From Bacillus sp. sid0103 (lineage in GTDB: Bacteria > Bacillota > Bacilli > Bacillales_B > DSM-18226), in contig NZ_JAHUWN010000012.1 in assembly GCF_019219025.1 (NCBI RefSeq), forward strand, positions 1 to 64,000: a stretch of 64,000 nucleotides of DNA. The letters run 5' to 3'. Both the position numbers and the translations under genes were made by a program. The notes under the pieces are model-generated. The model ran no database searches. It worked only from the letters and a program-made list of their open reading frames with translations, and was not told where the DNA came from. Of this stretch, positions 52,229 through 62,631 are shown one piece after another. Numbering within the stretch: position 1 is the stretch's first letter; each line of letters opens with the position of its first letter.

Positions 52229-52987
52229 TCATTTATTTATTTCTTTATGAACAACTGTCCGGTCTAACTTCCATTTGCCGTGATCATATGACCACGTTGA
52301 TTCAATAGAGGCAATGACATCGGCATTCGCGATTCCCGTTATTCGCTGCTCCCCTAGTAACCCCACTTTATGATCCTCAACGTGGATAGGCCTGAGACTG
52401 CTAAAAGGATTAACGGTTAATTCTGTAGGCTCATTTAGCTTTCCATGATAATAAAGTCCAAGCTTTTTATAATATTGTTGACGGTCCTTTAAATCAAATA
52501 AGTAACACTGGCCCGTTTTGTTAATTTTAATTTCCGCTTTGTATCCATTTAGAAAGTGACTATCTATTTCAAGCGGTTCAGGCAGAGCTAACTTCGTCTG
52601 GACATTGTTCTTGATAGAATAGGAGTAATGTTGGACTATACTTTCACTTTCCCTAGTTAACACACTTGCAAATATGTCCTTTACTCCATCATTGTTTAAA
52701 TCGACAATATGAAGTGATGCCTTCGCACCACTTTCTAAAGGATACGTGAATTTTTTTCCATTTGAGGCGCTAATATCGATGTAAATCCTCTCCAAAAAGG
52801 AATCTTCTTTCTGATAAGGAACTCCTTTAAGTAGAATCTCTTCCTCTTTACCATCACCTGTAATATCTGCTTTGTCTTTTGAAATCGTAATTATTTTTGC
52901 CGTTTCTTCAATTGCATAAACCCCAGTAATCGCAGTAAGTGACATGAGAAAAAACGAAGCAAGAACCAAAAGCATCTCTTTTTTCAT
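52229..52987 (-). CDS. Secreted VCBS/FG-GAP-like protein
   Basis: A 252-residue exported protein starting at ATG 52987 after GGGGGG. The signal peptide (1-25) ends near GVYA. It contains two calcium-loop-like stretches, KADITGDGKEEEI (about 38-50) and HIVDLNNDGVKDIF (about 91-104), matching D-x-N/D-G-D-type FG-GAP/VCBS loops. The C-terminal part is beta-rich and ends in a basic tail. Function is unknown; it may be anchored in the wall or released. It is a single-gene unit next to parC. Confidence 0.75.
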   Translation of the reverse strand: MKKEMLLVLASFFLMSLTAITGVYAIEETAKIITISKDKADITGDGKEEEILLKGVPYQKEDSFLERIYIDISASNGKKFTYPLESGAKASLHIVDLNNDGVKDIFASVLTRESESIVQHYSYSIKNNVQTKLALPEPLEIDSHFLNGYKAEIKINKTGQCYLFDLKDRQQYYKKLGLYYHGKLNEPTELTVNPFSSLRPIHVEDHKVGLLGEQRITGIANADVIASIESTWSYDHGKWKLDRTVVHKEINK

Positions 52988-53043
52988 CCATGAACCCCCC
53001 CAATCTGATACTAGTTAGTATGTCCAGTTTTGGAAAAAAGATG

Positions 53044-53074
53044 AAAAAGGGACTCTCTATTTTTAGAGAGTCCC
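53044..53074 (-). terminator. Terminator of the parEC operon
   Basis: GGGACTCTCT pairs exactly with AGAGAGTCCC (53049-53058 and 53065-53074), followed on the minus strand by five T. Confidence 0.95.
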
Positions 53075-53083
53075 GGAAAAATT

Positions 53084-55522
53084 TTATTCACTTGATTTTT
53101 CTGGAGTGGTTACTTTCCAAACAGTTGTTACCTTGCCGTTATCTTGTTCATCAAGAATAAACGATCCATTCGAATAACGGTCACTGAAATGAATGTCTAC
53201 TGTATTAAGGGTTTCAATGTGACCTTTTTCCGTTTGGATATAAATCACATCTTGTTCATTGGCAATTTCAAATCCCACGATCCGGTGTGGATTTGATTTA
53301 AGCTCCCTTAAAATGACCACACCACGTTTAGCCCTGGTAGCTTTTTCAAACTCTTTCATTTTCATCCTCTTCACAGCACCACGCTGTGTAGAAATGACGA
53401 TCGTTTCATTACTAGCTGGATCAATGATCTTTCCGCCAATCACGAAATCCTCATCCTTTAAATTGATTCCTTTAACACCTGCGGCACGTGCACCAACAAT
53501 ACTGATTTCTTCTTCATGAAACCATAATGAATAACCCAAGTGCGTAACGACAAATAATTCTTTTGTTCCATCTGTTAAATGAACATCCATTACTTGATCA
53601 TCATCTTTAAGATTAACGGCAACAAGTGGTTTAGAATATCGTTGTGCTTTGTATTGTTTCAGTTCGGTTTTCTTAACCATGCCATTTTTCGTGACAAAAA
53701 CAAGGAATGAATTTGTTTCGAAGTCTTTGACAGGAATCGCTTGAATGATTTCTTCATCACGATCAATTGGAATAATATTAGCCACATGTTGTCCTAGGTC
53801 TTTCCAGCGGATATCTGGTAGTTCATGAACAGGACAGAATAAATAATTTCCTTTATTTGTGAAGAGGAGTAAGACATCCTTCGTATTCATGTCAAGCTGT
53901 GCTAATAATCGATCAGTATCCTTCATTGCTAAATCCTGACCATTGGAAGCTGCATAAGAACGCAGGCTCGTCCGTTTCACATAGCCTTGTTTTGTAACCG
54001 TTACAATCACATCTTCGCTAGGGACAGTAACTTCAAGATTGATTTTCAATTCTTCGATTTCTGCTTCAATCTTAGAACGACGCTCATCTGCAAAACGTTT
54101 TTTTACATCTTTTAATTCTTTTTTAATCACAGTGAACAGGGCTTTTTCACTTGCTAAAATGCTAGTAAGCTCTTCGATTTTCTTCGCTAATTCTTCCGCT
54201 TCCTGTCTCAGTGCAGTAATATCGGTGTTAGTTAAGCGGTAGAGTTGTAAGGAAACAATTGCTTCAGATTGCAGCTCAGTAAAGGCAAACTTTGCAATCA
54301 AATTATCCTTCGCATCGCGTTTATCCTTGGATGCACGGATGGTAGCAATCACTTCATCAAGAATCGATAAAGCCTTCATTAAACCCTCAACAATATGCTG
54401 CCGTTCTCTTGCTTTATTAAGATCATATTGCGTTCTTCTTGTGACTACTTCTTTTTGGTGCTCGATATAGGCATCCAATAATTCTCTAAGTCCCATTAAT
54501 TTTGGATGTTTCTTATGAATCGCAACCATATTAAAATTATACGTTACTTGAAGATCACTATTTTTATATAAATAGTTCAAGACACCTGCTGCATCGGCAT
54601 CTTTCTTTAGTTCAATAACGATTCTTAGACCTGTCCGGTCCGTTTCATCACGAATCTCTGAGATGCCTTCCACTTTTCGATCAAGTCGGAACTCATCCAT
54701 TTTTTTAACGAGATTGGCTTTATTCACCTCATATGGAATTTCTGAAACGACGATTTGCTGCTTACCGCCTCGAACCTCTTCGATATCGGCTTTACTGCGG
54801 ACGATTATTTTCCCTTTACCAGTTTCATAGGCTTTTTTAATCCCATCTATCCCTTGTATAATACCGCCCGTCGGGAAATCTGGACCTTTAATGATGGTCA
54901 TTAATTCTTCCACAGAACAATCAGGATGGTCCATTCTCTTGATTACCCCGTCAATGATTTCACCAAGGTGATGTGGTGGAATATCTGTTGCATAACCCGC
55001 AGAAATTCCTGTTGATCCATTGACTAAGAGGTTCGGGAACATCGCTGGTAAAACGGTTGGCTCTTTCGATGTATCATCAAAGTTTGGAATAAATTCAACC
55101 GTATTTTTTTCAATATCGCGCATTAATTCAGCAGCAATAGCGGAAAGCCTTGCTTCTGTATAACGCATCGCAGCAGGAGGGTCACCATCGACACTCCCAT
55201 TGTTTCCATGCATTTGAACAAGGACATTTCGAACCTTCCAGTCCTGACTCATCCGCACCATTGCCTCGTATACGGAGGAATCCCCGTGTGGATGATAGTT
55301 ACCAATAACATTACCAACAGTTTTAGCTGACTTTCGAAAGCCTTTATCGTGTGTATTTCCTTCTACATGCATCGCATAAAGAATTCGTCGCTGTACAGGC
55401 TTCAGACCATCACGTGCATCCGGAAGGGCACGCTCCTGGATAATATACTTACTATATCTGCCAAAACGATCACCAATGACATCTTCTAGAGGCAAGTCTC
55501 GGAATTTCTCAGTTGCACTCAT
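53084..55522 (-). CDS. parC: DNA topoisomerase IV subunit A
   Basis: An 812-residue type IIA topoisomerase subunit that breaks and rejoins DNA. The catalytic tyrosine is Y121 in MRYTEARLS. The quinolone-contact region reads [11 protein letters not shown] (77-87), with the residues equal to S80 and E84 of S. aureus GrlA in their wild-type form (S82, E86). The C-terminal domain has six beta-pinwheel repeats (for example [30 protein letters not shown]). With ParE it decatenates daughter chromosomes. The start overlaps the parE stop (ATGA). Confidence 0.96.
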   Translation of the reverse strand: MSATEKFRDLPLEDVIGDRFGRYSKYIIQERALPDARDGLKPVQRRILYAMHVEGNTHDKGFRKSAKTVGNVIGNYHPHGDSSVYEAMVRMSQDWKVRNVLVQMHGNNGSVDGDPPAAMRYTEARLSAIAAELMRDIEKNTVEFIPNFDDTSKEPTVLPAMFPNLLVNGSTGISAGYATDIPPHHLGEIIDGVIKRMDHPDCSVEELMTIIKGPDFPTGGIIQGIDGIKKAYETGKGKIIVRSKADIEEVRGGKQQIVVSEIPYEVNKANLVKKMDEFRLDRKVEGISEIRDETDRTGLRIVIELKKDADAAGVLNYLYKNSDLQVTYNFNMVAIHKKHPKLMGLRELLDAYIEHQKEVVTRRTQYDLNKARERQHIVEGLMKALSILDEVIATIRASKDKRDAKDNLIAKFAFTELQSEAIVSLQLYRLTNTDITALRQEAEELAKKIEELTSILASEKALFTVIKKELKDVKKRFADERRSKIEAEIEELKINLEVTVPSEDVIVTVTKQGYVKRTSLRSYAASNGQDLAMKDTDRLLAQLDMNTKDVLLLFTNKGNYLFCPVHELPDIRWKDLGQHVANIIPIDRDEEIIQAIPVKDFETNSFLVFVTKNGMVKKTELKQYKAQRYSKPLVAVNLKDDDQVMDVHLTDGTKELFVVTHLGYSLWFHEEEISIVGARAAGVKGINLKDEDFVIGGKIIDPASNETIVISTQRGAVKRMKMKEFEKATRAKRGVVILRELKSNPHRIVGFEIANEQDVIYIQTEKGHIETLNTVDIHFSDRYSNGSFILDEQDNGKVTTVWKVTTPEKSSE

Positions 55523-57498
55523 CCTTCAGAACCCTCCTCGGAGACCGTAATATTTTCATTTTCTAAAATCGTGTCATCTTCTTCTAAACCAAATGCTACA
55601 TTGCTTTCAATCCATTTACGTCGTGGTTCAACTTTATCACCCATCAGTGTGGTCACTCGGCGTTCTGCACGTGCAGCATCATCAATTTTCACTCGAATTA
55701 ACGTCCGTGTTTCAGGGTCCATAGTTGTTTCCCAGAGCTGGTCGGCGTTCATTTCACCAAGTCCTTTGTAACGCTGGATAATATAGCCTCTGCCCACTTT
55801 TTTCATTGCACCTTGAAGTTCATCCTCATTCCAAGCATATTCAATAATTTCCTTTTTGCCTGTCCCCTTACTCACCTTATAAAGCGGTGGCAGTGCAATA
55901 AACACTTTGCCTGCTTCTAACAACGGCTTCATATAACGATAAAAGAAAGTAAGCAGCAAAACCTGAATATGCGCTCCATCTGTATCCGCATCTGTCATAA
56001 TGACTATTTTATCGTAATTGATGTCTTCTACATTAAAATCGGATCCAACTCCGCCGCCGATTGCATGAATAATCGTATTGATTTCTTCATTTTTAAAAAT
56101 GTCAGCGAGCTTAGCTTTTTCAGTATTAATTACTTTACCTCTAAGTGGAAGGACTGCTTGGAAGCGTCGGTCACGCCCTTGTTTTGCAGAACCTCCCGCG
56201 GAATCACCCTCAACAAGGTAGATTTCATTCCTTTGCGGATTCCGTGATTGTGCAGGTGTTAATTTACCAGATAAGACAGCATCTGAGCGTTTACGTTTTT
56301 TACCGCTTCTTGCGTCCTCACGGGCTTTCCTAGCAGCCTCTCTTGCTTGATAGGCTTTGATCGATTTTTTGATAAGAAGGGAGCTAATATCAGGATTCTC
56401 TTCTAGAAAATAGGAGAGGTGCTCAGAAACAACTGAATCGACAGCTGACCGTGCTTCACTTGTTCCTAACTTCCCTTTCGTTTGTCCTTCGAACTGGAGC
56501 AATTCTTCCGGGATTCTTACGGAGATAATTGCCGATAATCCTTCACGGATATCTGCACCATCAAGGTTTTTGTCTTTTTCTTTTAAGAAGGAGACCTTGC
56601 GAGCATAATCATTGAATACCCTGGTCATTGCTGTTTTTGCTCCGGCCTCGTGGGTACCGCCATCTCTTGTGCGGACATTATTAACAAAGGAGAGGACATT
56701 TTCTGAATAGCCATCATTAAATTGAAATGCAAAATCCACTTCAATGCCATGCTGAGAGCCTTCCAGACTAACAACTGGATGGAGGACATCCTTCTCTTCG
56801 TTTAAATAGGCAACAAACGCTTCAATTCCATTTTCATAATGAAAGACTTCGTGGAAATCATTACGATCATCGATAATTTCAATTTTTAATCCTTTTAACA
56901 AGAAGGCTGACTCTCTTAACCTCTCGCATAAGATTTCGAAATTATAAGTGGTTGTCGAAAAAATTGTCGCATCTGGCTTGAAATGAATCGTTGTCCCCGT
57001 TTGATTAGTTTTGCCGATTTTTTCGAGGGTTGTTACTGGTTTCCCCCCATTTTCAAAGCGCTGTTCATATACGAAACCGTCCCTTTTAATGGTGACAGTT
57101 AACCATTCTGATAAAGCATTAACAACCGATGCACCAACACCGTGCAATCCGCCGCTTGTTTTATAGCCGCCTTGGCCGAACTTTCCGCCAGCATGAAGCA
57201 CCGTTAAAATAACCTCTGGTGTCGGTTTCCCCATTTTGTGCATACCAGTAGGCATTCCGCGTCCACGGTCATGAACACTAATAGAATTATCTTTGTGTAT
57301 TTTTACAATGATTTGATCACCAAATCCACCGAGAGCCTCATCGACGGAATTGTCGACAATCTCATAAACGAGATGGTGAAGACCGCGTGAATCGGTGCTG
57401 CCAATGTACATTCCTGGACGTTTCCTGACCGCTTCCAGTCCTTCTAGTACCTGTATGGCATCATCATTATAATCAAAAACTTGCTGATTCCTTGCCAC
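55519..57498 (-). CDS. parE: DNA topoisomerase IV subunit B
   Basis: A 659-residue ATPase subunit of topoisomerase IV. I start at GTG 57498 (residues [19 protein letters not shown]), after AAAGGGG, matching the B. subtilis ParE start; an in-frame start 72 bases earlier adds an unrelated hydrophobic lead. The GHKL ATP site is visible ([32 protein letters not shown]), as is the TOPRIM motif [15 protein letters not shown]. It forms the A2B2 enzyme with ParC, encoded next in the operon. Confidence 0.96.
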   Translation of the reverse strand: MARNQQVFDYNDDAIQVLEGLEAVRKRPGMYIGSTDSRGLHHLVYEIVDNSVDEALGGFGDQIIVKIHKDNSISVHDRGRGMPTGMHKMGKPTPEVILTVLHAGGKFGQGGYKTSGGLHGVGASVVNALSEWLTVTIKRDGFVYEQRFENGGKPVTTLEKIGKTNQTGTTIHFKPDATIFSTTTYNFEILCERLRESAFLLKGLKIEIIDDRNDFHEVFHYENGIEAFVAYLNEEKDVLHPVVSLEGSQHGIEVDFAFQFNDGYSENVLSFVNNVRTRDGGTHEAGAKTAMTRVFNDYARKVSFLKEKDKNLDGADIREGLSAIISVRIPEELLQFEGQTKGKLGTSEARSAVDSVVSEHLSYFLEENPDISSLLIKKSIKAYQAREAARKAREDARSGKKRKRSDAVLSGKLTPAQSRNPQRNEIYLVEGDSAGGSAKQGRDRRFQAVLPLRGKVINTEKAKLADIFKNEEINTIIHAIGGGVGSDFNVEDINYDKIVIMTDADTDGAHIQVLLLTFFYRYMKPLLEAGKVFIALPPLYKVSKGTGKKEIIEYAWNEDELQGAMKKVGRGYIIQRYKGLGEMNADQLWETTMDPETRTLIRVKIDDAARAERRVTTLMGDKVEPRRKWIESNVAFGLEEDDTILENENITVSEEGSEG

Positions 57499-57656
57499 TA
57501 AAATACCCCTTTCATTCCCTACAAAAAGAAGTATCCTTCTAATTGCTTCATGAACTAATTGAATAGTCATTCTTTATATTTTCTGTTTATAAAAGTAAAA
57601 TAGAACCAATGTTTGCCGTTTTTATTTTATCATATTTCTCGCGGCGTCTATGCTTT

Positions 57657-57684
57657 ATTGTAGCGATTTATTTCGATTTAGCAA
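57657..57684 (-). promoter_or_regulatory. Probable parE promoter
   Basis: On the minus strand TTGCTA (57684-57679), a 16-base spacer and TACAAT (57662-57657) form a sigma-A-type promoter, giving a leader of roughly 150 bases. Confidence 0.5.
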
Positions 57685-57750
57685 ATACGTAATTTTAAAC
57701 AACACATTTTTGTAATAAAATTATCATGGGTTTTAAGGCTAATATAAATA

Positions 57751-57778
57751 AAAAAACTGCTAGAAATTAGCAGTTTTT
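57751..57778 (-). terminator. Terminator of the CoA-binding protein gene
   Basis: AAAAACTGCTA pairs exactly with TAGCAGTTTTT (57752-57762 and 57768-57778), followed by T on the minus strand. Confidence 0.9.
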
Positions 57779-57788
57779 AAGCTGGATT

Positions 57789-58205
57789 TTAAACCCTGGT
57801 TAATGCATGTTCAACTTTAATACAGCGATTCATGATTACTGTATAGCCTTTACTTTTAAGGAACTCATATGCTTCTTCATTTTCGAGGCCAAGTTGGGCC
57901 CAGTATACATCTGCATCAATCTCATCAAATTCCTTCGCAACATCGAACAATTGTTCTGACCTGCGGAAAACATTAACAATGTCCACATGTCCTTCAATAT
58001 CCTTAAGTGAGGCAACAGCTTTCACGCCTAGTGCCTCATCAATCGTTGGATTCACCGGAATAATTTCATAACCTGCTTTTTGCATGGCTTCTGTCACTAG
58101 ATAAGAGGTTCGTTCAGGATTATTACTCAAACCAACTACCGCGATTCTTTTTGCTTTTTTTAAAATCGTTCCGATTTCATTGCGACTTGGATTTTCAATG
58201 CTCAT
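57789..58205 (-). CDS. yneT: CoA-binding-domain protein (YneT-like)
   Basis: A 138-residue Rossmann-fold protein of the CoA_binding family: KRIAVVGLSNNPERTSYLV (about 19-37), IIPVNPTIDEALG, HVDIVNVFRRSEQL and VYWAQLGLENEEAYEFLKSKG, ending with NRCIKVEH. It is homologous to the CoA-binding half of succinyl-CoA synthetase and probably binds CoA or an acyl-CoA. I start at ATG 58205, which has AGGAG at 9 bases; GTG 58214 is within 6 bases of that site. Gene order with parE is as in B. subtilis. Confidence 0.88.
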   Translation of the reverse strand: MSIENPSRNEIGTILKKAKRIAVVGLSNNPERTSYLVTEAMQKAGYEIIPVNPTIDEALGVKAVASLKDIEGHVDIVNVFRRSEQLFDVAKEFDEIDADVYWAQLGLENEEAYEFLKSKGYTVIMNRCIKVEHALTRV

Positions 58206-58327
58206 CCATCTCACTCCTAAGCTTTTTTCTTTATTTTACCTATTTTTTCAAAAAAAACATAATTTAAAATCTTGAAAAGTGAAAAAGTATGGAATAAAGT
58301 CTGATTAGGATTTCTTGATTCACGTAC

Positions 58328-58741
58328 TTAGATAAGGGTTTTTTCCTCATTTGGTTTACCTTTTTTGTGAATATCATTAATCGACTGTGACATTAGCTTA
58401 ATTTGCTGCATGCTTTCACGAGTAAAACTGCCTATATAGTGATCATCAATTTCCCCGAACTCATGTGCTTCTCTTACGTCTTGAATTAACAATGATAAGC
58501 TATTTAACGGCTGGCAAAACACTTGTTCGATCATGGAAGTTCTTTCTTTTTCTTCTTGAATTTGCTTTTCTAAATGTAAATTTTTGTTTTCTAGTGCTTT
58601 GTATTTTTTTATTAAATCCTGGTACTTTTTTTCACTTTTCTCTAGCAGGTTTCGATGTTCCTGATCCCTCTTAAAATGGTTAGAAATGATAAAGCAAAAC
58701 GCTCCGAGACCAAAGAGTAAAAAAATATACCACAAATGCAC
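58328..58741 (-). CDS. Small membrane-anchored coiled-coil protein
   Basis: A 137-residue protein: one N-terminal membrane helix (HLWYIFLLFGLGAFCFIISN), then a long charged coiled coil (LLEKSEKKYQDLIKKYKALE... about 30-72) and a helical C-terminus. Starting at GTG 58741 puts GAAGGTGG at a sensible distance; GTG 58750 is also possible. I do not recognise a family. It ends the transcription unit that starts with the REC-PAS-GGDEF protein, 22 bases after that stop, so the pair may work together as a membrane signalling or scaffold complex. Confidence 0.6.
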   Translation of the reverse strand: MHLWYIFLLFGLGAFCFIISNHFKRDQEHRNLLEKSEKKYQDLIKKYKALENKNLHLEKQIQEEKERTSMIEQVFCQPLNSLSLLIQDVREAHEFGEIDDHYIGSFTRESMQQIKLMSQSINDIHKKGKPNEEKTLI

Positions 58742-58763
58742 TATAACCACCTTCTTAACTCGC

Positions 58764-60047
58764 TTAGTTGTAAATAGTTACACAGTTTCTCCCTTTGTCT
58801 TTAGACTGAGTGAGTGCTTGATTTGCCTCTAAGATTAATTCATCTCTTACTTTCCCATTAGAAAACTCGGAAATCCCAAAACTGCACGTTATCTTTTCGA
58901 TATTTTGAAAATGAAACTCCTCGATAATCGTTCGGATAGATTCCGCTAATTCCTGTGCCCCATTTCCATCTGTTCCAGGGGTGAGTAGAATGAATTCTTC
59001 CACTCCCCAGCGGGCAAAAATATCTGTTTCTCGAATCCGTTGTTGAGCAATGATGGAGATGGTAGAGAGGACTTTATCGCATGCCTGTTGTCCATACCGT
59101 TTATTTACATCATTTAAGAAATCGATATCCATTAAAATCATCGAAAAAGGCTGGTTTAATCGTTCTGCACGTCTCAGCTCTACTTCCAAGATCGCATTAA
59201 TTTCTAATGAGTTAACACTGTTCGTTAAAGAATCCATCAGCACTAATTGTCTATTCTTTCTAGTTTCATCCTCTAAATTAGTGATATCCTTACATATAAC
59301 AATATACTGGTTCGAACCAGGTATGGACCCGCACCTTAAAGTAAAAATCATCTTTCTACCATCGATGTCTTTCCAGTGTATATTTACAGAGATTTTCCTC
59401 GATTCTTTTAACTCCTCAAACCATCTGCTTTTGTTGATGGGAGAAAAACACTTAGCATCATCTACAAAAAAACTAGAAAGATTCTTATGTAAAAGTGTCT
59501 GATCCTTGCAAATTCCAGTAAATTTGGAAAAGGCTTGATTGAATTCAATTATTTCATCGTTTTCAATAATAAAGATAAGATTGTCCTGAAAGTCCAATAG
59601 GGCTCTTGTCATCTTCTTTTGTTTGGAAAAGGCTTGTTCTAGGTGTATATGATAGACTGATTTTTGAATGGATTGATAGAGCTGATTTAAGTCGATGGGT
59701 TTTAAGATATATTGATTTACATGATTGGCGAATGTCTGTAACAAGTATTCTTGATCTTTATAATTTGTTGTAACAATCACTTGCACTTGATCGTTTAATG
59801 CCCGGATTTTTTTAATCATTTCTAATTCGCTCAATTGGTTCATTTTGAGAGCACAGATAATTAACTCAGGATGATAACGTTGGTAAAGGTCATATCCATC
59901 AACACCGTCGGTTGCCGCATAAACATTGGCAAACCGGCGTTTTAGTACGCAGAGTAGCTTATCTCGTGTAAACTTTTCCTCTTCCACATATAAAATTTTC
60001 ACATCCTGGTCTTGGTAATGAAAATATTGCTGAAGATTGGTTACCAT
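58764..60047 (-). CDS. REC-PAS-GGDEF protein with altered phosphoacceptor and GGDEF motif
   Basis: A 427-residue protein. Residues 15-125 are a receiver domain: the acidic cluster is E22-E24 and K116 is present, but the phosphoacceptor position is A66 (LIICALKM instead of ...D...). Residues 145-260 are PAS-like. Residues 270-427 are a GGDEF domain with metal ligands D307/D309 (LMDIDFLNDVN), but the catalytic loop reads G348-V-E-E-F rather than GG(D/E)EF, and the entry motif is DSLTNSVNS. So neither phosphorylation nor normal c-di-GMP synthesis is expected; binding GTP or c-di-GMP remains possible. GAGGTG precedes the ATG. Confidence 0.88.
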   Translation of the reverse strand: MVTNLQQYFHYQDQDVKILYVEEEKFTRDKLLCVLKRRFANVYAATDGVDGYDLYQRYHPELIICALKMNQLSELEMIKKIRALNDQVQVIVTTNYKDQEYLLQTFANHVNQYILKPIDLNQLYQSIQKSVYHIHLEQAFSKQKKMTRALLDFQDNLIFIIENDEIIEFNQAFSKFTGICKDQTLLHKNLSSFFVDDAKCFSPINKSRWFEELKESRKISVNIHWKDIDGRKMIFTLRCGSIPGSNQYIVICKDITNLEDETRKNRQLVLMDSLTNSVNSLEINAILEVELRRAERLNQPFSMILMDIDFLNDVNKRYGQQACDKVLSTISIIAQQRIRETDIFARWGVEEFILLTPGTDGNGAQELAESIRTIIEEFHFQNIEKITCSFGISEFSNGKVRDELILEANQALTQSKDKGRNCVTIYN

Positions 60048-60351
60048 ATGAATTCACCTCTTTCATTTTAGGATTATATGCTAAAACCGACCATTTTCAC
60101 GTTTTCTAGGCCGGTTTATATTGGTTTTCTATGTTTTTATTTAAATTATATTTACTCCATACATGGCTTTCAATGGGTTATCAAATCGTTTGAAAATTCT
60201 CCTTATTTTTGTAATAAATTTGACTCTATTTGTTCTTACTTTTGACTATTAATTAAAAAAGCATTGTCATGGGAAAGGAATAATAGTGTTTTTTCTAAAT
60301 TACATGGTAAAATAGAAGGACTGGATCTTTTTGTAGAAGGAGAAATAATGA
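60048..60351. other. Divergent promoter region between GGDEF-type gene and plsY
   Basis: No gene. An imperfect 9-bp inverted repeat AAACCGACC (60083-60091) / GGCCGGTTT (60109-60117) lies in the leader of the minus-strand gene. The remainder is AT-rich promoter sequence. No c-di-GMP riboswitch core is recognised. Confidence 0.45.
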
Positions 60352-60951
60352 ATGGTTCAAATTATTTTAGTATTAATTCTGGCATATTTACTTGGTTCAA
60401 TCCCATCTGGTTTAATAATCGGAAAGGTTTTTTATAAAACAGACATTCGTGAACATGGGAGCGGAAATTTAGGAGGTACTAATACATTTCGAACATTGGG
60501 AGTAAAAGCAGGGTTAGCCGTTACACTTGCTGATATCCTGAAAGGGACTTTAGCTGCTGCCTTGCCGCACCTCTTTCAAGTTGAGATCAGTCCATTACTA
60601 GCGGGGATTTTTGCCGTAGTCGGCCATACCTATCCCATCTTCGCAGGGTTTCGTGGAGGAAAAGCGGTGGCTACATCAGGTGGTGTCGTATTGTTCTATG
60701 CTCCGTATATGTTTATTACTGTTTTGATTTTCTTTTTTATTAGTTTATACATATCAAAATATGTGTCCCTATCTTCTATGATTGCTGGAGTTACAGCCGT
60801 TATTTTTGCGATTGTTTCAGGGGTTATTTATGAATGGGACATCCCTTTACTCATCGTCGTTCTTTTACTAGCTTCGTTTGTCATCTACCGGCATCGAGCA
60901 AATATCAAACGAATTATGAATAAAACTGAGCCGAAAATTAAATGGCTATAG
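60352..60951 (+). CDS. plsY: Acyl-phosphate:glycerol-3-phosphate acyltransferase PlsY
   Basis: A 199-residue membrane enzyme (B. subtilis YneS) with about five helices. The three conserved loops are visible: [12 protein letters not shown] (13-24), the [16 protein letters not shown] segment (about 35-50) and [20 protein letters not shown] (about 91-113). It acylates glycerol 3-phosphate using acyl-phosphate, the first step of phospholipid synthesis. AGAAGGAG lies 9 bases before the ATG. Confidence 0.95.
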   Translation: MVQIILVLILAYLLGSIPSGLIIGKVFYKTDIREHGSGNLGGTNTFRTLGVKAGLAVTLADILKGTLAAALPHLFQVEISPLLAGIFAVVGHTYPIFAGFRGGKAVATSGGVVLFYAPYMFITVLIFFFISLYISKYVSLSSMIAGVTAVIFAIVSGVIYEWDIPLLIVVLLLASFVIYRHRANIKRIMNKTEPKIKWL

Positions 60952-60952
60952 T

Positions 60953-60984
60953 AACAAGGACCGAGTTCTCGGTTCTTGTTTTTT
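60953..60984 (+). terminator. Terminator of plsY
   Basis: AACAAGGACCGAG pairs with CTCGGTTCTTGTT (60953-60965 and 60968-60980), then T-run. Confidence 0.92.
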
Positions 60985-60995
60985 ATTCTTTAAGC

Positions 60996-61136
60996 TGTTT
61001 TTCGTGTAAGTTTTTAACCCATAATCCTATATACTTCGTGGCATCTTATCGTAATAACATTGACAAGAATTGCTTAGTAATTAGGTAAATGCCACTAATT
61101 ATGATTCAATACAATAAAGATTACAAAAGAGCCTTT
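60996..61136 (+). repeat. Diverged intergenic repeat, copy A
   Basis: About 140 bases, starting GTTTTTCGTGTAAGTT and ending TTACAAAAGAG, align along their length with 62456-62594 (shared blocks include TTTTTCGT-TAAGTT, AACCC-TA, TCGTAA-AACATT, AATTGC-TAG, TTAG-TAAATG). It lies ahead of the second capA-like gene. No coding potential is seen. Confidence 0.75.
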
Positions 61137-61260
61137 CTTTTTGAAGATTCCTCTTTTTATAAACACTCCTATTTTAATGCCTTATCTGACAAAGAATAGT
61201 TTTTAAATTACATAAGAATATAATATAGTATAATTATCAGTCTAAAATGAAGGAGTATCT

Positions 61261-62415
61261 ATGAAAAGGCAAGCTATTATACCATCAGTTATTATTATTA
61301 TTGTTTGTATTGCTTTAGCTTCTTTTCTATTCATTCAGCAATGGCAAGATTCTGATGATGACGACAAGAAGGTTTTTACATCGAAAAATCATCAGCCGCG
61401 TTCTTCAGTATTGATCAATCGAGAGCTGACAGAAAAAATAACGATTGGGGCCATCGGGGATATCCTTATCCACGACAATATTTATCAAGATGCCTATAAT
61501 GGGGCTACATATGAATTTGACCCGATGTTTGAGAACGTGAAACCATTATTGGAGAAACCAGATGTTTTAACAGCAAATCAAGAAAGTACATTAGGTGGAA
61601 AAGCACTAGGTCTTTCTGGTTATCCGAGGTTCAATAGTCCATACGAGGTTGCCGATGCTCTAGTCCATACAGGAGTCGATATAGTATCCACAGCCAATAA
61701 TCATACGTTGGATAAAGGTGAAAAAGGGATTAAACTGGAGGCCAAGTATTTAGAGAGTATTGGCTTACCACACGTCGGAAGCTTTCTAAACGAAAAGGAT
61801 CGCCAAAATTTGAGGATTTTAAATAAAAATGGGATAAAGATTGCTTTTCTCTCCTACACATACGGAACAAACGGAATTCCTGTTCCTGACGGAAAAGATT
61901 TTCTCGTCAATCTGATTAACCGTGAAACGATGCGTGATGAAATTCATCGTGCCAAAAAGGAAGCCGATGTCATCGTCATAAGTATCCATTGGGGGAATGA
62001 GTACCACAGAATGCCTACCAAAGAACAAAAGGAACTGGCACACTTTCTCGCAAATGAAGGTGTCGACATCATTTTTGGCTCCCACCCTCATGTTCTCCAG
62101 CCCATGGAATGGATAAAGACAGATGATGGTAGAAAAACCTTCGTTATCTATTCATTAGGAAATTTTATTTCGGCACAACATAATGATTATAAAGACATTG
62201 GCGGTCTTGCTACCCTTGACATTACAAAACATGTTTCAGATAAAGGGAAATCGATTGAGATTTCGAACCCGAAATTTTATCCAACCTATGTTGCTAGTAA
62301 ACACAATACTCGTTTCCGAGTCGTCCAATTGGAAAAAGCCGGACCCTTTGGTCTACGTAATGCTAAGGGAAAATATAAAGACATTCAGGATCATATGATG
62401 CAATGGCTCCGTTAA
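61261..62415 (+). CDS. CapA-family (PGA_cap) metallophosphatase-like protein, second copy
   Basis: A 384-residue protein with a signal anchor (about 7-26), an acidic linker (DSDDDDKK) and a CapA domain: TIGAIGDILIHDNIY, DVLTANQEST, VDIVSTANNHTLDKGE, VISIHWGNEYHRMP, DIIFGSHPHVLQPME and FVIYSLGNFISAQ. All the expected D/N/H ligand segments are present. It is only distantly alike to the copy at 30934 (different flanks and inserts), so it is probably an old duplication or separate lineage. The function in this organism is unknown. AAGGAG precedes the ATG. Confidence 0.85.
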   Translation: MKRQAIIPSVIIIIVCIALASFLFIQQWQDSDDDDKKVFTSKNHQPRSSVLINRELTEKITIGAIGDILIHDNIYQDAYNGATYEFDPMFENVKPLLEKPDVLTANQESTLGGKALGLSGYPRFNSPYEVADALVHTGVDIVSTANNHTLDKGEKGIKLEAKYLESIGLPHVGSFLNEKDRQNLRILNKNGIKIAFLSYTYGTNGIPVPDGKDFLVNLINRETMRDEIHRAKKEADVIVISIHWGNEYHRMPTKEQKELAHFLANEGVDIIFGSHPHVLQPMEWIKTDDGRKTFVIYSLGNFISAQHNDYKDIGGLATLDITKHVSDKGKSIEISNPKFYPTYVASKHNTRFRVVQLEKAGPFGLRNAKGKYKDIQDHMMQWLR

Positions 62416-62429
62416 TACGGGGCCTTTTT
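62405..62429 (+). terminator. Terminator overlapping the stop codon of the capA-like gene
   Basis: GGCTCCGT (62405-62412) pairs with ACGGGGCC (62417-62424), with the TAA stop in the loop, then TTTTT. Confidence 0.85.
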
Positions 62430-62455
62430 ATCTAAGGCTATTTTCGGATAGATTG

Positions 62456-62594
62456 TTGTTTTTCGTATAAGTTCATCAACCCGTATAACTAGATATTTTG
62501 TTTTCGTAAGAACATTTGCGAAAATTGCCTAGAAACTTAGTAAATGATCCCTATAAAGCTCCCAAAACAACAAAGTTTACGAAAAGAGTCTTAT
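62456..62594 (+). repeat. Diverged intergenic repeat, copy B
   Basis: Partner of the element at 60996-61136, in the same orientation, located just before the CPBP-type gene. Together they flank the second capA-like gene. Confidence 0.75.
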
Positions 62595-62631
62595 CTCAAT
62601 ATTAAAATGATGACAGAGAGGAGATTATGGG

